Assembly (NCBI GenBank): GCA_966250335.1
Contig: CBINGZ010000003.1
Span: 1 to 64,000, forward strand
DNA: 64,000 nt
Direction: 5' to 3'
Source of the DNA: OLB7 sp966250335
GTDB taxonomy: Bacteria > Bacteroidota > Ignavibacteria > OLB7
The notes under the pieces were generated by a model that searched no databases, was not told the origin of the DNA, and was given only the letters and a program-made list of their open reading frames with translations. Positions 45,262 to 53,298 of the stretch are shown here, piece by piece. Both the position numbers and the translations under genes were made by a program. Each line of letters opens with the position of its first letter. The first letter of the stretch is position 1.

Positions 45262-47112
45262 ATGACGATGGCGGATCAGCAGGAATATCAGGTCACAGCC
45301 AGAAAATGGCGCCCGGCGGAATTCGAGTCGGTAGTGGGGCAGGAGCATGTGACGCAGACCCTCAGGAACGCTCTCCGGAGCGGCAGGCTGCATCACGCCT
45401 ATCTCTTCAGCGGTCCCCGCGGCGTGGGGAAGACGACCACCGCCCGTATCCTTGCCAAGGCGCTCAACTGCATGAATCCGGGGGAGGACTTCGAGCCGTG
45501 CAACCGGTGCGAGGCGTGCCTCCAGATCGTGCAGGGTCGCTCGCTCGACGTGGTGGAGATCGACGGCGCCTCCAACAACTCGGTGGAGGATATCCGGAAG
45601 CTGCGCGACAACGCCAAGTACCCGCCGGTCCACGGGTCGTACAAGCTCTACATCATCGACGAAGTCCACATGCTCTCCACGTCGGCGTTCAACGCGCTTC
45701 TCAAGACGCTGGAGGAACCGCCGAAGCATCTGATCTTCATCTTCGCCACGACCGAGCCGCACAAGGTGCCGGCCACCATTCTCTCCCGATGCCAGCGTTT
45801 CGATTTCCGCCGGATGCAGATCGCCGACATCGTCGGCCGCCTGGCCTACATCGCTACGCAGGAGGGGATGAATGTGGAGGAGGACGCGCTGGTGGTGATC
45901 GCCAAGAAGGGGGACGGCTCCATGCGCGACTCCCAGTCGATCTTCGACCAGGTGACGGCGTTCTGCGGGACCACCGTCACCTACGCCCAGGCGAACGAGG
46001 CGCTGAACCTGATCGACCAGGAGTTCTACTTCCGGGTCACCGACCTGATGCGTCTGCACGACACGGCGGAGGCGTTCGCGATCGTGGAGAGGATCATGCG
46101 GGTCGGGTATGATCCCCAGGAGTTTCTCGTGGGGCTCGCCGAGCATCTCCGCAACTATCTCACGGTGATCACCACCGGGTCGGTCAAGCTGATCGAGGCG
46201 GCGAAGGTCCATCTGAACCGATATGCCGAAGAGGGGAAGGAGATGGAGAGTGGGGATATGATCCGCGCGCTTCATCTGGTGCTGGCGGCGCAGCAGGCGA
46301 TCCGCACCTCTCCCATGCCCCGGCTCCGGCTGGAGCTGGCGCTGGTTCAGCTCGCGGTGATGGACTCCACGATCAGCCTGACGAAGCTGCTGGAGAAGAT
46401 CGACGGGATTCCCGCCTCCGGTCCCTCCTCCCCGGCCCCCTCCTCCGCTTCTCCGGCGCCGCGACCCGCTCAGCGGGAAACATCGGAGACGGGAGGGAAC
46501 CTCTCCGCATCGGCCGGATCGACCTCGCCCCCCGCCGCTCCGGCCGGGTCCGCCTCCGTCGGTTCAGCTCCCGTCGGCGCCGTCGACATGCTGGCGAGCT
46601 TCCCGGTGAAGGCTCCCGCGAAGCCGGCCCCCCGCTACCCGGAGCCGCAGAACGGATCACGTCCGACCGGCGCGACGCTCGTCGGCGGAGGGAGCGCCGT
46701 CGAGGGAACCGTCGGTGTCGCCGAGTCCGCCACGGCATACGGGACGGCCGGATCGGTCCCCTCTCTCTCCGAGATCAGAGGTCGCTGGAGCGAGTTCGTG
46801 ACCGCCTGCACCGAGGATAGAAAGATGCTCGGCACCCTGCTTCAATCCGCCCAGCCGGCCGAACTCTACGGCTCCACGCTCCGCCTCTACCTGGCCGACC
46901 AGACGACGATGATGATGCTGAAACAGGAGAAGGAGTACCTGGTCGGCAAGCTCCGGGAGATCTACCGCGCGCCTCTTCTCGTCGACGGCGAGGTGGGACG
47001 TCCCCCCTCTCCCGTCCGGAACGGGAACGGCCTGGAGCAGCCGGCGGGGGCCCACGATCACCATCCCTTCATCCGGGGACTCGTCGACAAACTCGGCGCC
47101 ACGCGATTCTGA
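45262..47112 (+). CDS. dnaX: DNA polymerase III subunits gamma and tau
   Basis: A 616-aa AAA+ clamp-loader ATPase that opens and loads the sliding clamp and, as tau, couples polymerase cores. Walker A GPRGVGKTTT (about 50-59), a zinc-binding Cys cluster (CMNPGEDFEPCNRCEAC, about 68-84), Walker B IIDEVHML (about 119-126) and sensor-1 FATTEPHKVPATILSRCQRF (about 150-169) are present. After the collar domain a Pro/Ala/Ser-rich linker leads to a C-terminal tau-like domain. ATG 45262 or 45268 is the likely start; the frame upstream to 45199 is not conserved-looking. I saw no AAAAAAG slippery site, so both products from one gene cannot be claimed here. Confidence 0.93.
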   Translation: MTMADQQEYQVTARKWRPAEFESVVGQEHVTQTLRNALRSGRLHHAYLFSGPRGVGKTTTARILAKALNCMNPGEDFEPCNRCEACLQIVQGRSLDVVEIDGASNNSVEDIRKLRDNAKYPPVHGSYKLYIIDEVHMLSTSAFNALLKTLEEPPKHLIFIFATTEPHKVPATILSRCQRFDFRRMQIADIVGRLAYIATQEGMNVEEDALVVIAKKGDGSMRDSQSIFDQVTAFCGTTVTYAQANEALNLIDQEFYFRVTDLMRLHDTAEAFAIVERIMRVGYDPQEFLVGLAEHLRNYLTVITTGSVKLIEAAKVHLNRYAEEGKEMESGDMIRALHLVLAAQQAIRTSPMPRLRLELALVQLAVMDSTISLTKLLEKIDGIPASGPSSPAPSSASPAPRPAQRETSETGGNLSASAGSTSPPAAPAGSASVGSAPVGAVDMLASFPVKAPAKPAPRYPEPQNGSRPTGATLVGGGSAVEGTVGVAESATAYGTAGSVPSLSEIRGRWSEFVTACTEDRKMLGTLLQSAQPAELYGSTLRLYLADQTTMMMLKQEKEYLVGKLREIYRAPLLVDGEVGRPPSPVRNGNGLEQPAGAHDHHPFIRGLVDKLGATRF

Positions 47113-47134
47113 ACTCCCGGGCGAACCGGGAGTT
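47112..47134 (+). terminator. hairpin at the end of dnaX
   Basis: aactcccgg (47112-47120) pairs with ccgggagtt (47126-47134) around gcgaa, starting on the last base of the dnaX stop codon. There is no T run after it, so termination may be incomplete. Confidence 0.6.
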
Positions 47135-47230
47135 TCGCATTCCACCATCCCCCACATTTCGATCCCTCATTCGCGTCGAAGTCCCCCTTCACGCCCATGG
47201 GATACCCGTTTTTTCCGCCGTTTTCTATCC

Positions 47231-47246
47231 CTGAAAATATTTTCAG
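47231..47246. promoter_or_regulatory. perfect 16-bp palindrome upstream of the dcw cluster
   Basis: ctgaaaatattttcag is a perfect two-fold palindrome in the AT-rich gap between dnaX and mraZ. It could bind a dimeric regulator; it is too AT-rich and short to be a useful terminator. Confidence 0.5.
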
Positions 47247-47327
47247 TATCAATCCGGGAGCCCGGTAAACAATGAATAACGGCTATAGAAAAGGGATAAA
47301 GTGGGGGAAAAACGTTAAAAACGCATT

Positions 47328-47350
47328 GAAATCGCGTTTTCTGCGATTTC
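47328..47350. promoter_or_regulatory. hairpin upstream of mraZ with an alternative pairing
   Basis: gaaatcgc (47328-47335) pairs with gcgatttc (47343-47350) around gttttct. The overlapping pair aaaacgc/gcgtttt (ending 47340) competes with it. Two mutually exclusive stems hint at attenuation, but no leader peptide or terminator pair is evident. The rest of 47135-47486 shows no gene. Confidence 0.4.
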
Positions 47351-47424
47351 CTCCAAATTTAATAGAGTGAGGAAGGAGGGGGCTGGTAATGGCGACCGGG
47401 GAAAACCTATCTTGCGGGCGTCCG

Positions 47425-47449
47425 GTGGGTAAAAGTGGGGAATAATGGT
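47425..47449 (+). promoter_or_regulatory. MraZ-box-like direct repeats
   Basis: GTGGG at 47425-47429 and 47435-47439 and ATGGT at 47445-47449 recur every 10 bases. The known MraZ operator is a set of TGGGN direct repeats spaced by 5 bases just upstream of mraZ, where MraZ represses its own dcw operon. A possible earlier pair (aaGGG at 47291, GTGGG at 47301) has the same spacing. A TATCTTGC at 47408-47415 could be the -10 element. Confidence 0.7.
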
Positions 47450-47486
47450 CCCAGATTCCTGAACCCTGTCGGAGTTCCTTCTTCCC

Positions 47487-47951
47487 ATGTCGTTCTTCAA
47501 GGGCAGAGAGATATACTCGGTCGACGCGAAGGGGCGTGTAAACCTCCCGGCGAAGATGCGCAAGAGCCTCGCTCCGGAAGCGGCGGAGACCTTCGTGGTG
47601 ACCCGCGGTCCGGACGACGAGCCGTGCATCTATGCCTACCCGCTGGACGAGTGGAGGAAGTTCGAGGAGAACCTGAAGGGATTGAACCAGTTCCAGGAGC
47701 GGGATCGATTCTTCGTTCGTACGCTCCTCTACTGGGCCGACGAAGTGGCCCTCGACAAGCAGTGGCGGATCATGATTCCGAAGCCGCTCCTCGACTTCAC
47801 CCGGATCGAGAAGACCGCCCTGATCCTGGGAGCGATCGACCACATTGAGATCTGGGACCCGCAGATCTTCGAGACCTACCTGGGGAAACGGTCCGACTCC
47901 TACGCCTCGGTCGCGGAGTCGGTGATGGGGATGAAGAACAGCCTCATGTAG
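47487..47951 (+). CDS. mraZ: transcriptional regulator MraZ
   Basis: A 154-aa protein with two SpoVT-AbrB-type domains. The first has FFKGREIYSVDAKGRVNLPAKMR (about 3-25) and the second EVALDKQWRIMIPKPLL (about 85-101), the DxxGRxxLP-like core repeated in this family. MraZ is a ring-shaped DNA-binding repressor of the division and cell-wall operon it heads. Length is normal. The GTGGG repeats at 47425 are its expected operator. It is followed 43 bases later by rsmH. Confidence 0.95.
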   Translation: MSFFKGREIYSVDAKGRVNLPAKMRKSLAPEAAETFVVTRGPDDEPCIYAYPLDEWRKFEENLKGLNQFQERDRFFVRTLLYWADEVALDKQWRIMIPKPLLDFTRIEKTALILGAIDHIEIWDPQIFETYLGKRSDSYASVAESVMGMKNSLM

Positions 47952-47994
47952 TTCCGTGGATCGTCCGATCCCGGCGCCGAGAAGATTGACAGTT

Positions 47995-48966
47995 ATGGAT
48001 AGCGGCTATCATATCCCGGTCATGCTCGCGGAGACGCTCGAGCTGCTGATCACCGATCGCTCCGGGATCTATGCCGACGGCACCCTCGGCGGCGGCGGAC
48101 ACAGCGCCGCGATTCTGGAGGGACTGACCGGGGAGGGGAGGCTCTACGCCTTCGACGCCGACCCCGGGGCGATCCGGAACGCGGCCGAACGCTTCCCGGC
48201 CGAACCGAGGCTCGTCGTCCGCCAGGCATATTTCAGCGAGGCGTGCGAGTGGCTGAAGGAGGAGGGGATCACCCTCTCCGGCGTCCTCCTCGATCTGGGG
48301 GTCTCCAGCCGCCAGCTCGACACCGACCAGATCGGCCTGAGCTACCGTCGGGAGATGCCGCTCGACATGAGGTTCGACCCGACGCGGGAACGCCCCTCGG
48401 CCAGGGAGATCGTCAACCGGGAATCGCCCGAATCGATCGCCACCCTGCTCCGGAAGTACGGCGAGGAGCCGGCCGCCTGGAAGATCGCCCAGACGATCGC
48501 CAGGGTCAGATCCGCCAGGCCGATCGCGACGACGACCGATCTGCGGGAAGTGATCGAGTCGGTCATCCCCCAGCCCTTCGTGGTGAAGACGCTGACCAGG
48601 GTCTTCCAGGCGCTCCGGATCGCCGTCAACGACGAGCTCGGCGAGCTGGAACGGGCGCTCGACCGGTTCACCGGGCTCCTCCGGGAAGGGGGACGGTTCG
48701 CGGTCCTGACCTACCATTCGCTCGAGGACCGGATCGTGAAGGAACGGTTCCGGGAAGAGGAACGGGAATGTGTCTGTCCGCCGGCCTTTCCGCTCTGCCG
48801 GTGCGACAAGGAACAACGGCTGACCGTGCTGACCCGCAAGCCCGCGGCGCCGACGGCCGACGAAGTGGAACGGAATCCGCGCGCACGCAGCGCCAAGCTC
48901 CGGGTCGCCGAACGGGTCGTCGACAGGAGACCGGGACGCCGTCCCGCAGACGAGAACGAATCGTGA
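47995..48966 (+). CDS. rsmH: 16S rRNA (cytosine-1402-N4)-methyltransferase RsmH
   Basis: A 323-aa SAM-dependent methyltransferase that modifies C1402 in the ribosomal P site. The family start YHIPVML is seen at residues 5-11 from ATG 47995, favouring this over GTG 47956. The SAM-binding motif DGTLGGGGHS, VLLDLGVSSRQLD, MPLDMRFDP, the LTYHSLEDRIVK motif and the C-terminal NPRARSAKLRVAERV are all present. Also called mraW; it stands second in the dcw cluster as usual. Its stop is 3 bases before the next ATG. Confidence 0.95.
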   Translation: MDSGYHIPVMLAETLELLITDRSGIYADGTLGGGGHSAAILEGLTGEGRLYAFDADPGAIRNAAERFPAEPRLVVRQAYFSEACEWLKEEGITLSGVLLDLGVSSRQLDTDQIGLSYRREMPLDMRFDPTRERPSAREIVNRESPESIATLLRKYGEEPAAWKIAQTIARVRSARPIATTTDLREVIESVIPQPFVVKTLTRVFQALRIAVNDELGELERALDRFTGLLREGGRFAVLTYHSLEDRIVKERFREEERECVCPPAFPLCRCDKEQRLTVLTRKPAAPTADEVERNPRARSAKLRVAERVVDRRPGRRPADENES

Positions 48967-48969
48967 TCA

Positions 48970-49425
48970 ATGCCGGCATCGACTCTCATATCGACAACCG
49001 AACGGTGGCTCAGGCGGCGCGTCGGTCCCTCGCGGAGACGTGATCCCCGCTCCTCCGTACCGACTCCGACCACATCGCCGGCCCTTCGCCGGTGGCTCGC
49101 CGCGGGGATGCTGCTGGGGTCCGCGCTGGTCGTGGTCCTCTACGTCGCCAACGCCATCGTGGTCGGGCATCTGATCGGGGACGTAACGTCTCTGGAACGG
49201 GAGCGTGATCTGGTGCGGAACGACAACGAGAAGCTGCGCGGAGAGCTGCTGAAGCTGATGGCTGTGGAGAGGGTGACGAACATGGCGGCACAACGCCTCG
49301 ACATGGTCCAGCCGCTCCGGCCGCCGATCGTCCTGGGGAATACCCCCGCGGGAACGGTCGCGGAGGACGCCGGCGCTTCAGTCAACCCGGAAGAATCAGA
49401 CAGTGCCTCCGTCGATCGACCATAA
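48970..49425 (+). CDS. ftsL: cell division protein FtsL-like
   Basis: A 151-aa single-pass membrane protein in the position of ftsL. A basic N-terminal tail (about 1-42) is followed by one membrane helix (about 45-66) and a heptad-rich periplasmic coiled coil (about 70-105, TSLERERDLVRNDNEKLRGELL). FtsL forms a complex with FtsB and FtsQ and activates FtsI/FtsW at the septum. Sequence conservation is low in this family, so the call relies on topology and context. Its 3' end overlaps the ftsI start by 23 bases. Confidence 0.8.
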   Translation: MPASTLISTTERWLRRRVGPSRRRDPRSSVPTPTTSPALRRWLAAGMLLGSALVVVLYVANAIVVGHLIGDVTSLERERDLVRNDNEKLRGELLKLMAVERVTNMAAQRLDMVQPLRPPIVLGNTPAGTVAEDAGASVNPEESDSASVDRP

Positions 49426-51535
49426 GACCCCCCATCGGCGCCCCGGGAGCAGGGGCGCGGGGAGAACCCGCCTGCTGGCCGGCCTGCTGCTGCTGGGGCT
49501 GACGGTGGTCGCCGTCAGGCTCGCCTGGCTGCAGATCGTGGAGGGGAGCATCTACGCGGAACGGGCGCGGCGGCAGTACGAGTCGAAGGTGACGCTCCAG
49601 GCGGATCGCGGGACGATCTACGACAGGAACGGCAACCTGCTGGCGACCAACGCGGTCAGCTACTCCTTCGCGGTCGACCCGACCCATGTGGAGCATCCGG
49701 AGAAGCTGGCGAAGCTCTTCGCCGAGGCGCTGGGAGGGGAGAGGTCGGAATGGCTGGAGAAGATCACGCGGCCGAACCGCTCCTTCGTCTGGCTCGGCCG
49801 GAAGATCGCCGGCGCCCCTCTCGCCCGTCTGAAGGATATCGAGGACGACGGGCTGATCAAGATCAAGGAACCGCTCCGGCGGTTCGAGTACGCGGCGCTC
49901 GGATCACAGGCGATCGGCTGTACCGACATCGACAACAACGGATTGAGCGGCGTCGAGCTTTTCTACGACGAGCGACTCAAAGGGGCCGACGGGTTCATGG
50001 TGATGCAGCGCGACGCGCGCGGCCGCCGTCACCCCGACGCCGATCTTCCCCGGCAGAAGCCGGAGCACGGCGACGGACTGATGCTGACGCTCGACGTCAA
50101 CATCCAGGGAATCGTTGAGGAGGAACTCCGTAAGGGGGTCGAGTCGGCGGTCGCGGCCTCCGGCACGGCGATAGCGCTCGATCCCCTGACGGGGGAAATC
50201 CTGGCGATTGCGACCTATCCGAGCTACGATCCGAACAATATGCGGGAGGCCGATCAGGCCACGATCCGGGTCAGGGCCATTACCGACACCTACGAGCCCG
50301 GGTCGACCATGAAGGTCGTGACCGCCGCCGCCGCTCTTGAGGAAGGGGTGATCGCCCCGGACGACAGCATCGACGGAGAAGGGGGGGAGCTTCGACTGGA
50401 GAATCATCTGATCCGGGACGATCATCCCGCCGGCATGATGAACTTCCGGGAAGCGATCGAACAGTCGAGCAATATCGCCTTCGCGAAGCTCGCCACGGAG
50501 ATCCCGACCCCCCGCTTCTACAAGTATGTGCGCGATTTCGGGTTCGGTATCATCTCCGGCGTCGATCTCCCCGGCGAGGCGCGCGGCGAGGTGAAGAAGC
50601 CGAACGAGTTCTCCGAGGGGACAAAGGAGTTCATGGCCTTCGGCTATCAGCTCGCCGTCACTCCGCTTCAGCTCGTCTGCGCCTACGCGGCGGTCGCCAA
50701 CGGCGGCGTGATGATGAAGCCCCATCTTCTCCGACGTCGGATCGGCAAGGATGGAACGGGAGAAGTGCTGGAGGAGATCCGACCGCAGGAGATCCGACAG
50801 GTGATCTCGCGGGAGACGGCCGATACGCTCCGGAACCTGCTGGTCGATGTGGTGGAGAAGGGGACGGGAGGCGCGGCGCGGGTGCCGGGACTGAAGATCG
50901 CCGGAAAGACCGGGACCTCCCAGCAGCTCTCCGGCGGGACCTACTCCAAGGAGAAGTACAACGCCTCCTTCGTCGGGTTCTTCCCGGCCGACGATCCGCG
51001 GGTCGTTCTTCTGGTGCTGCTCGATTCGCCGACCAACGGCTATTACGGCGGCCAGGTCGCCGCTCCGATCTTCCGGGAGATCGCCCTCAGAATCAGCGGC
51101 GCCGCCGTCGGTCCCAGCGAGGTTCCCTCCCGGATCGCCGCGCGCGACACGGCGAGCGTTCACTACGTCGGATCGTCACGGGTCCGCGTCCCCGATCTGC
51201 GGGGAGCCGGCGCCGACGGCGCGGCCGGCATCTGCCGGAAGCTCGGGTTCCGTCCCCTGGTGCAGGGTGAGGGAAGAATGGTGGTCCGGCAGGAACCGGA
51301 GCCGGGAGCCGGCGTCGATCCCCGGAGCGTGGTGACCCTCTACACCGGGACGCCGGCGGAGCCGGGAACGATGCCGGACCTCCGCGGGATGTCGGTCCGC
51401 AGAGCCCTCAACGTGCTGAACTCCTGCCGTGTGAGGCCCAGGGTCAGCGGCGGCGGGATCGTCCGCTCGCAGAGCCCCGCCCCCGGCACCCCGATTCGAT
51501 CCGGTCGCGAGGTCTCCCTCGTGTGCGGCGGCTGA
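49403..51535 (+). CDS. ftsI: septal peptidoglycan transpeptidase FtsI (PBP) with two PASTA domains
   Basis: A 710-aa class-B penicillin-binding protein that crosslinks septal peptidoglycan. A membrane anchor at about 22-42 is followed by the PBP dimerisation domain and the transpeptidase. Active-site motifs are S301TMK304, S355SN357 and K502TG504. Two PASTA domains at the C-terminus (VPDLRGAGADG... about 594-645, and MPDLRGMSVRR... about 652-710) may bind uncrosslinked peptidoglycan. GTG 49403 lies inside ftsL, so translation is coupled. It is followed by a block of palindromic repeats before murE. Confidence 0.95.
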   Translation: MPPSIDHKTPHRRPGSRGAGRTRLLAGLLLLGLTVVAVRLAWLQIVEGSIYAERARRQYESKVTLQADRGTIYDRNGNLLATNAVSYSFAVDPTHVEHPEKLAKLFAEALGGERSEWLEKITRPNRSFVWLGRKIAGAPLARLKDIEDDGLIKIKEPLRRFEYAALGSQAIGCTDIDNNGLSGVELFYDERLKGADGFMVMQRDARGRRHPDADLPRQKPEHGDGLMLTLDVNIQGIVEEELRKGVESAVAASGTAIALDPLTGEILAIATYPSYDPNNMREADQATIRVRAITDTYEPGSTMKVVTAAAALEEGVIAPDDSIDGEGGELRLENHLIRDDHPAGMMNFREAIEQSSNIAFAKLATEIPTPRFYKYVRDFGFGIISGVDLPGEARGEVKKPNEFSEGTKEFMAFGYQLAVTPLQLVCAYAAVANGGVMMKPHLLRRRIGKDGTGEVLEEIRPQEIRQVISRETADTLRNLLVDVVEKGTGGAARVPGLKIAGKTGTSQQLSGGTYSKEKYNASFVGFFPADDPRVVLLVLLDSPTNGYYGGQVAAPIFREIALRISGAAVGPSEVPSRIAARDTASVHYVGSSRVRVPDLRGAGADGAAGICRKLGFRPLVQGEGRMVVRQEPEPGAGVDPRSVVTLYTGTPAEPGTMPDLRGMSVRRALNVLNSCRVRPRVSGGGIVRSQSPAPGTPIRSGREVSLVCGG

Positions 51536-51576
51536 TCCGGCATCGGGCAACGAAGATTCCAGGTAGAGACGACAAC

Positions 51577-51691
51577 TTCCGGAACCCTACTCTCCGGAAG
51601 AGGCAGACAGGAGATTCCGGACCTACTCTCCGGAACGGACAGGCAGACAGGAGATTCCGGAACCCTACTCTCCGGAACACAGGCCAGACAG
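51577..51691. repeat. three tandem palindromic repeats between ftsI and murE
   Basis: Three imperfect copies with a period of about 38-40 bases begin at 51577, 51615 and 51655. Each contains the inverted repeat ttccgga ... tccggaa around a short loop (perfect in copies 1 and 3), separated by a shared agg-cagacag-gaga-type spacer. They fill half of the 230-base gap; the remainder shows no gene. The copies differ by a few bases, so they are not recent. Confidence 0.9.
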
Positions 51692-51765
51692 TCAATCGAT
51701 GAAAATGCGGCATCACCGACAGGGGATCGGTGGGCCATGGTTCCATATGGTTTTGCAGTTGTGAA

Positions 51766-53298
51766 GTGAAGAGCCTCGAAACGATACTCTCCTCCGTCGA
51801 GGGTCTCCGCGAACTTCGCGGTGATTCCGGGACCGCCGTGCCGGCTATCCGCTACGATAGCCGCGCAGTGCGTCCGGGGGATACGTACGTGGCCCTCAAC
51901 GGACGGGACGACCGTGGGCTTCAGTACCTGCCCGCCGCCGTGGAGGCGGGGGCGGCCGTCGTTGTCGTCGACGCTCCGGAGCTGATCCCAGGCTCCACGG
52001 CCGACCACGTCGGGTCGGGGGGGAAGGCTCCGGTCGTTGTCGTCGTCGACGATGCGCGGCTGGCGATGGCCCGGATGGCCGAAGCCCTGTATGATCATCC
52101 ATCACGACATCTCCGTATTCACGGCGTCACCGGAACCAACGGCAAGACGACGACGACCTATATGCTGCACCAGCTTCTGGAGGCGGCAGGGGAGCGGGTC
52201 GGGATCATCGGCACGCTCGGAAAATATATCGGAGGGTTCATCCCGACCGGCTACACGACGCCCGAGGCGCCGGAGCTGTCGGAGATCCTCGACGAGATGG
52301 TTCGCGCGGGATGCGGAGTCGTGGCGATGGAGGTCTCCTCCCATGCCCTGGCTCTCCATCGCACGGCGGGGATCGACTTCCATGGAGCGATCTTCACCAA
52401 CCTGACGCAGGACCATCTCGACTTCCATCAATCAATGCAGGAATATCATGACGCCAAAAAGCTGCTCTTCGACCAGCTCCAGCCGGGAAGAGCCGCGGTG
52501 GTCAATATCGACGACGTACATGGAGAGAGCATGGCCGTCGACTGTCACGCCGCTCTGTATCGTTATGGACGAGGAGCAGCGGCCGATGCACGAATCGCCA
52601 GCGTCGCCGTCGGAGCGGAGGGCTCGAGCTGGGAGATAAGATTGTCGGAACGCCTCGGCGGAGTCGAGGTCGCGCTTCGGTCGCCGATGGTCGGCGCCTT
52701 CAACGTTTCGAACGTGACGGCCGCCTTCACGCTCGGACTGGCGCTCGGCTACGATCGTGAGCTGCTGGTCGATGCGGTCGGGCGGCTGCAGGCGGTTCCG
52801 GGAAGAATGGAGGCGATCGCGCTCGGCAACGGAGCAACCGCCGTCGTCGACTACGCCCACACGCCGGACGCTCTGGAGAACGCCCTTGCCACCCTCCGGG
52901 GGATGCTCGCCGGCGGCTCGCTGACCGTCGTCTTCGGATGCGGCGGCGACAGGGACCGGGCGAAGCGGCCGGTCATGGGGGGGATCGCCGCCGATCTCGC
53001 CGACCGTATCATCGTCACCTCGGACAATCCGAGGAGCGAGGAGCCGGAGGCGATCATCGACGAGATCGTGGCGGGGATCGGAGAGAAGAAGGAGGTGGAG
53101 CGGATCGCCGATCGCGCGGCCGCCATCGAGCGCGCCCTGGATGGGGCACGGGCCGGGGATGTGGTCCTGATCGCCGGCAAGGGACATGAGAACTATCAGA
53201 TCGTCGGTTCGGAACGTCTCCACTTCGACGACCGTGAGGTCGTGCGCGCGTGGGCGGCGCGGACCGGCGAACATCTTCAACAGGCGGCCGCGGCATGA
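51766..53298 (+). CDS. murE: UDP-N-acetylmuramoyl-L-alanyl-D-glutamate--meso-diaminopimelate ligase
   Basis: A 510-aa Mur ligase adding meso-diaminopimelate to the muropeptide precursor. The P-loop GTNGKTTTT lies at about 123-131. DNPR at 420-423 is the signature of meso-DAP specificity, as opposed to lysine. GTG 51766 (KSLETILSSVEGL) fits the family N-terminus; GTG 51730 would add 12 residues. No strong Shine-Dalgarno precedes it. Its stop overlaps the murF start (ATGA at 53295). Confidence 0.94.
   Translation: MKSLETILSSVEGLRELRGDSGTAVPAIRYDSRAVRPGDTYVALNGRDDRGLQYLPAAVEAGAAVVVVDAPELIPGSTADHVGSGGKAPVVVVVDDARLAMARMAEALYDHPSRHLRIHGVTGTNGKTTTTYMLHQLLEAAGERVGIIGTLGKYIGGFIPTGYTTPEAPELSEILDEMVRAGCGVVAMEVSSHALALHRTAGIDFHGAIFTNLTQDHLDFHQSMQEYHDAKKLLFDQLQPGRAAVVNIDDVHGESMAVDCHAALYRYGRGAAADARIASVAVGAEGSSWEIRLSERLGGVEVALRSPMVGAFNVSNVTAAFTLGLALGYDRELLVDAVGRLQAVPGRMEAIALGNGATAVVDYAHTPDALENALATLRGMLAGGSLTVVFGCGGDRDRAKRPVMGGIAADLADRIIVTSDNPRSEEPEAIIDEIVAGIGEKKEVERIADRAAAIERALDGARAGDVVLIAGKGHENYQIVGSERLHFDDREVVRAWAARTGEHLQQAAAA

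Noticed and set aside
45262..47112. Programmed frameshift in dnaX
   Set aside because: No AAAAAAG-type slippery heptamer was seen between the AAA+ region and the linker.
51577..51691. CRISPR array
   Set aside because: Repeats are imperfect, the spacers are shared rather than unique, there are only three units, and no cas genes are nearby.
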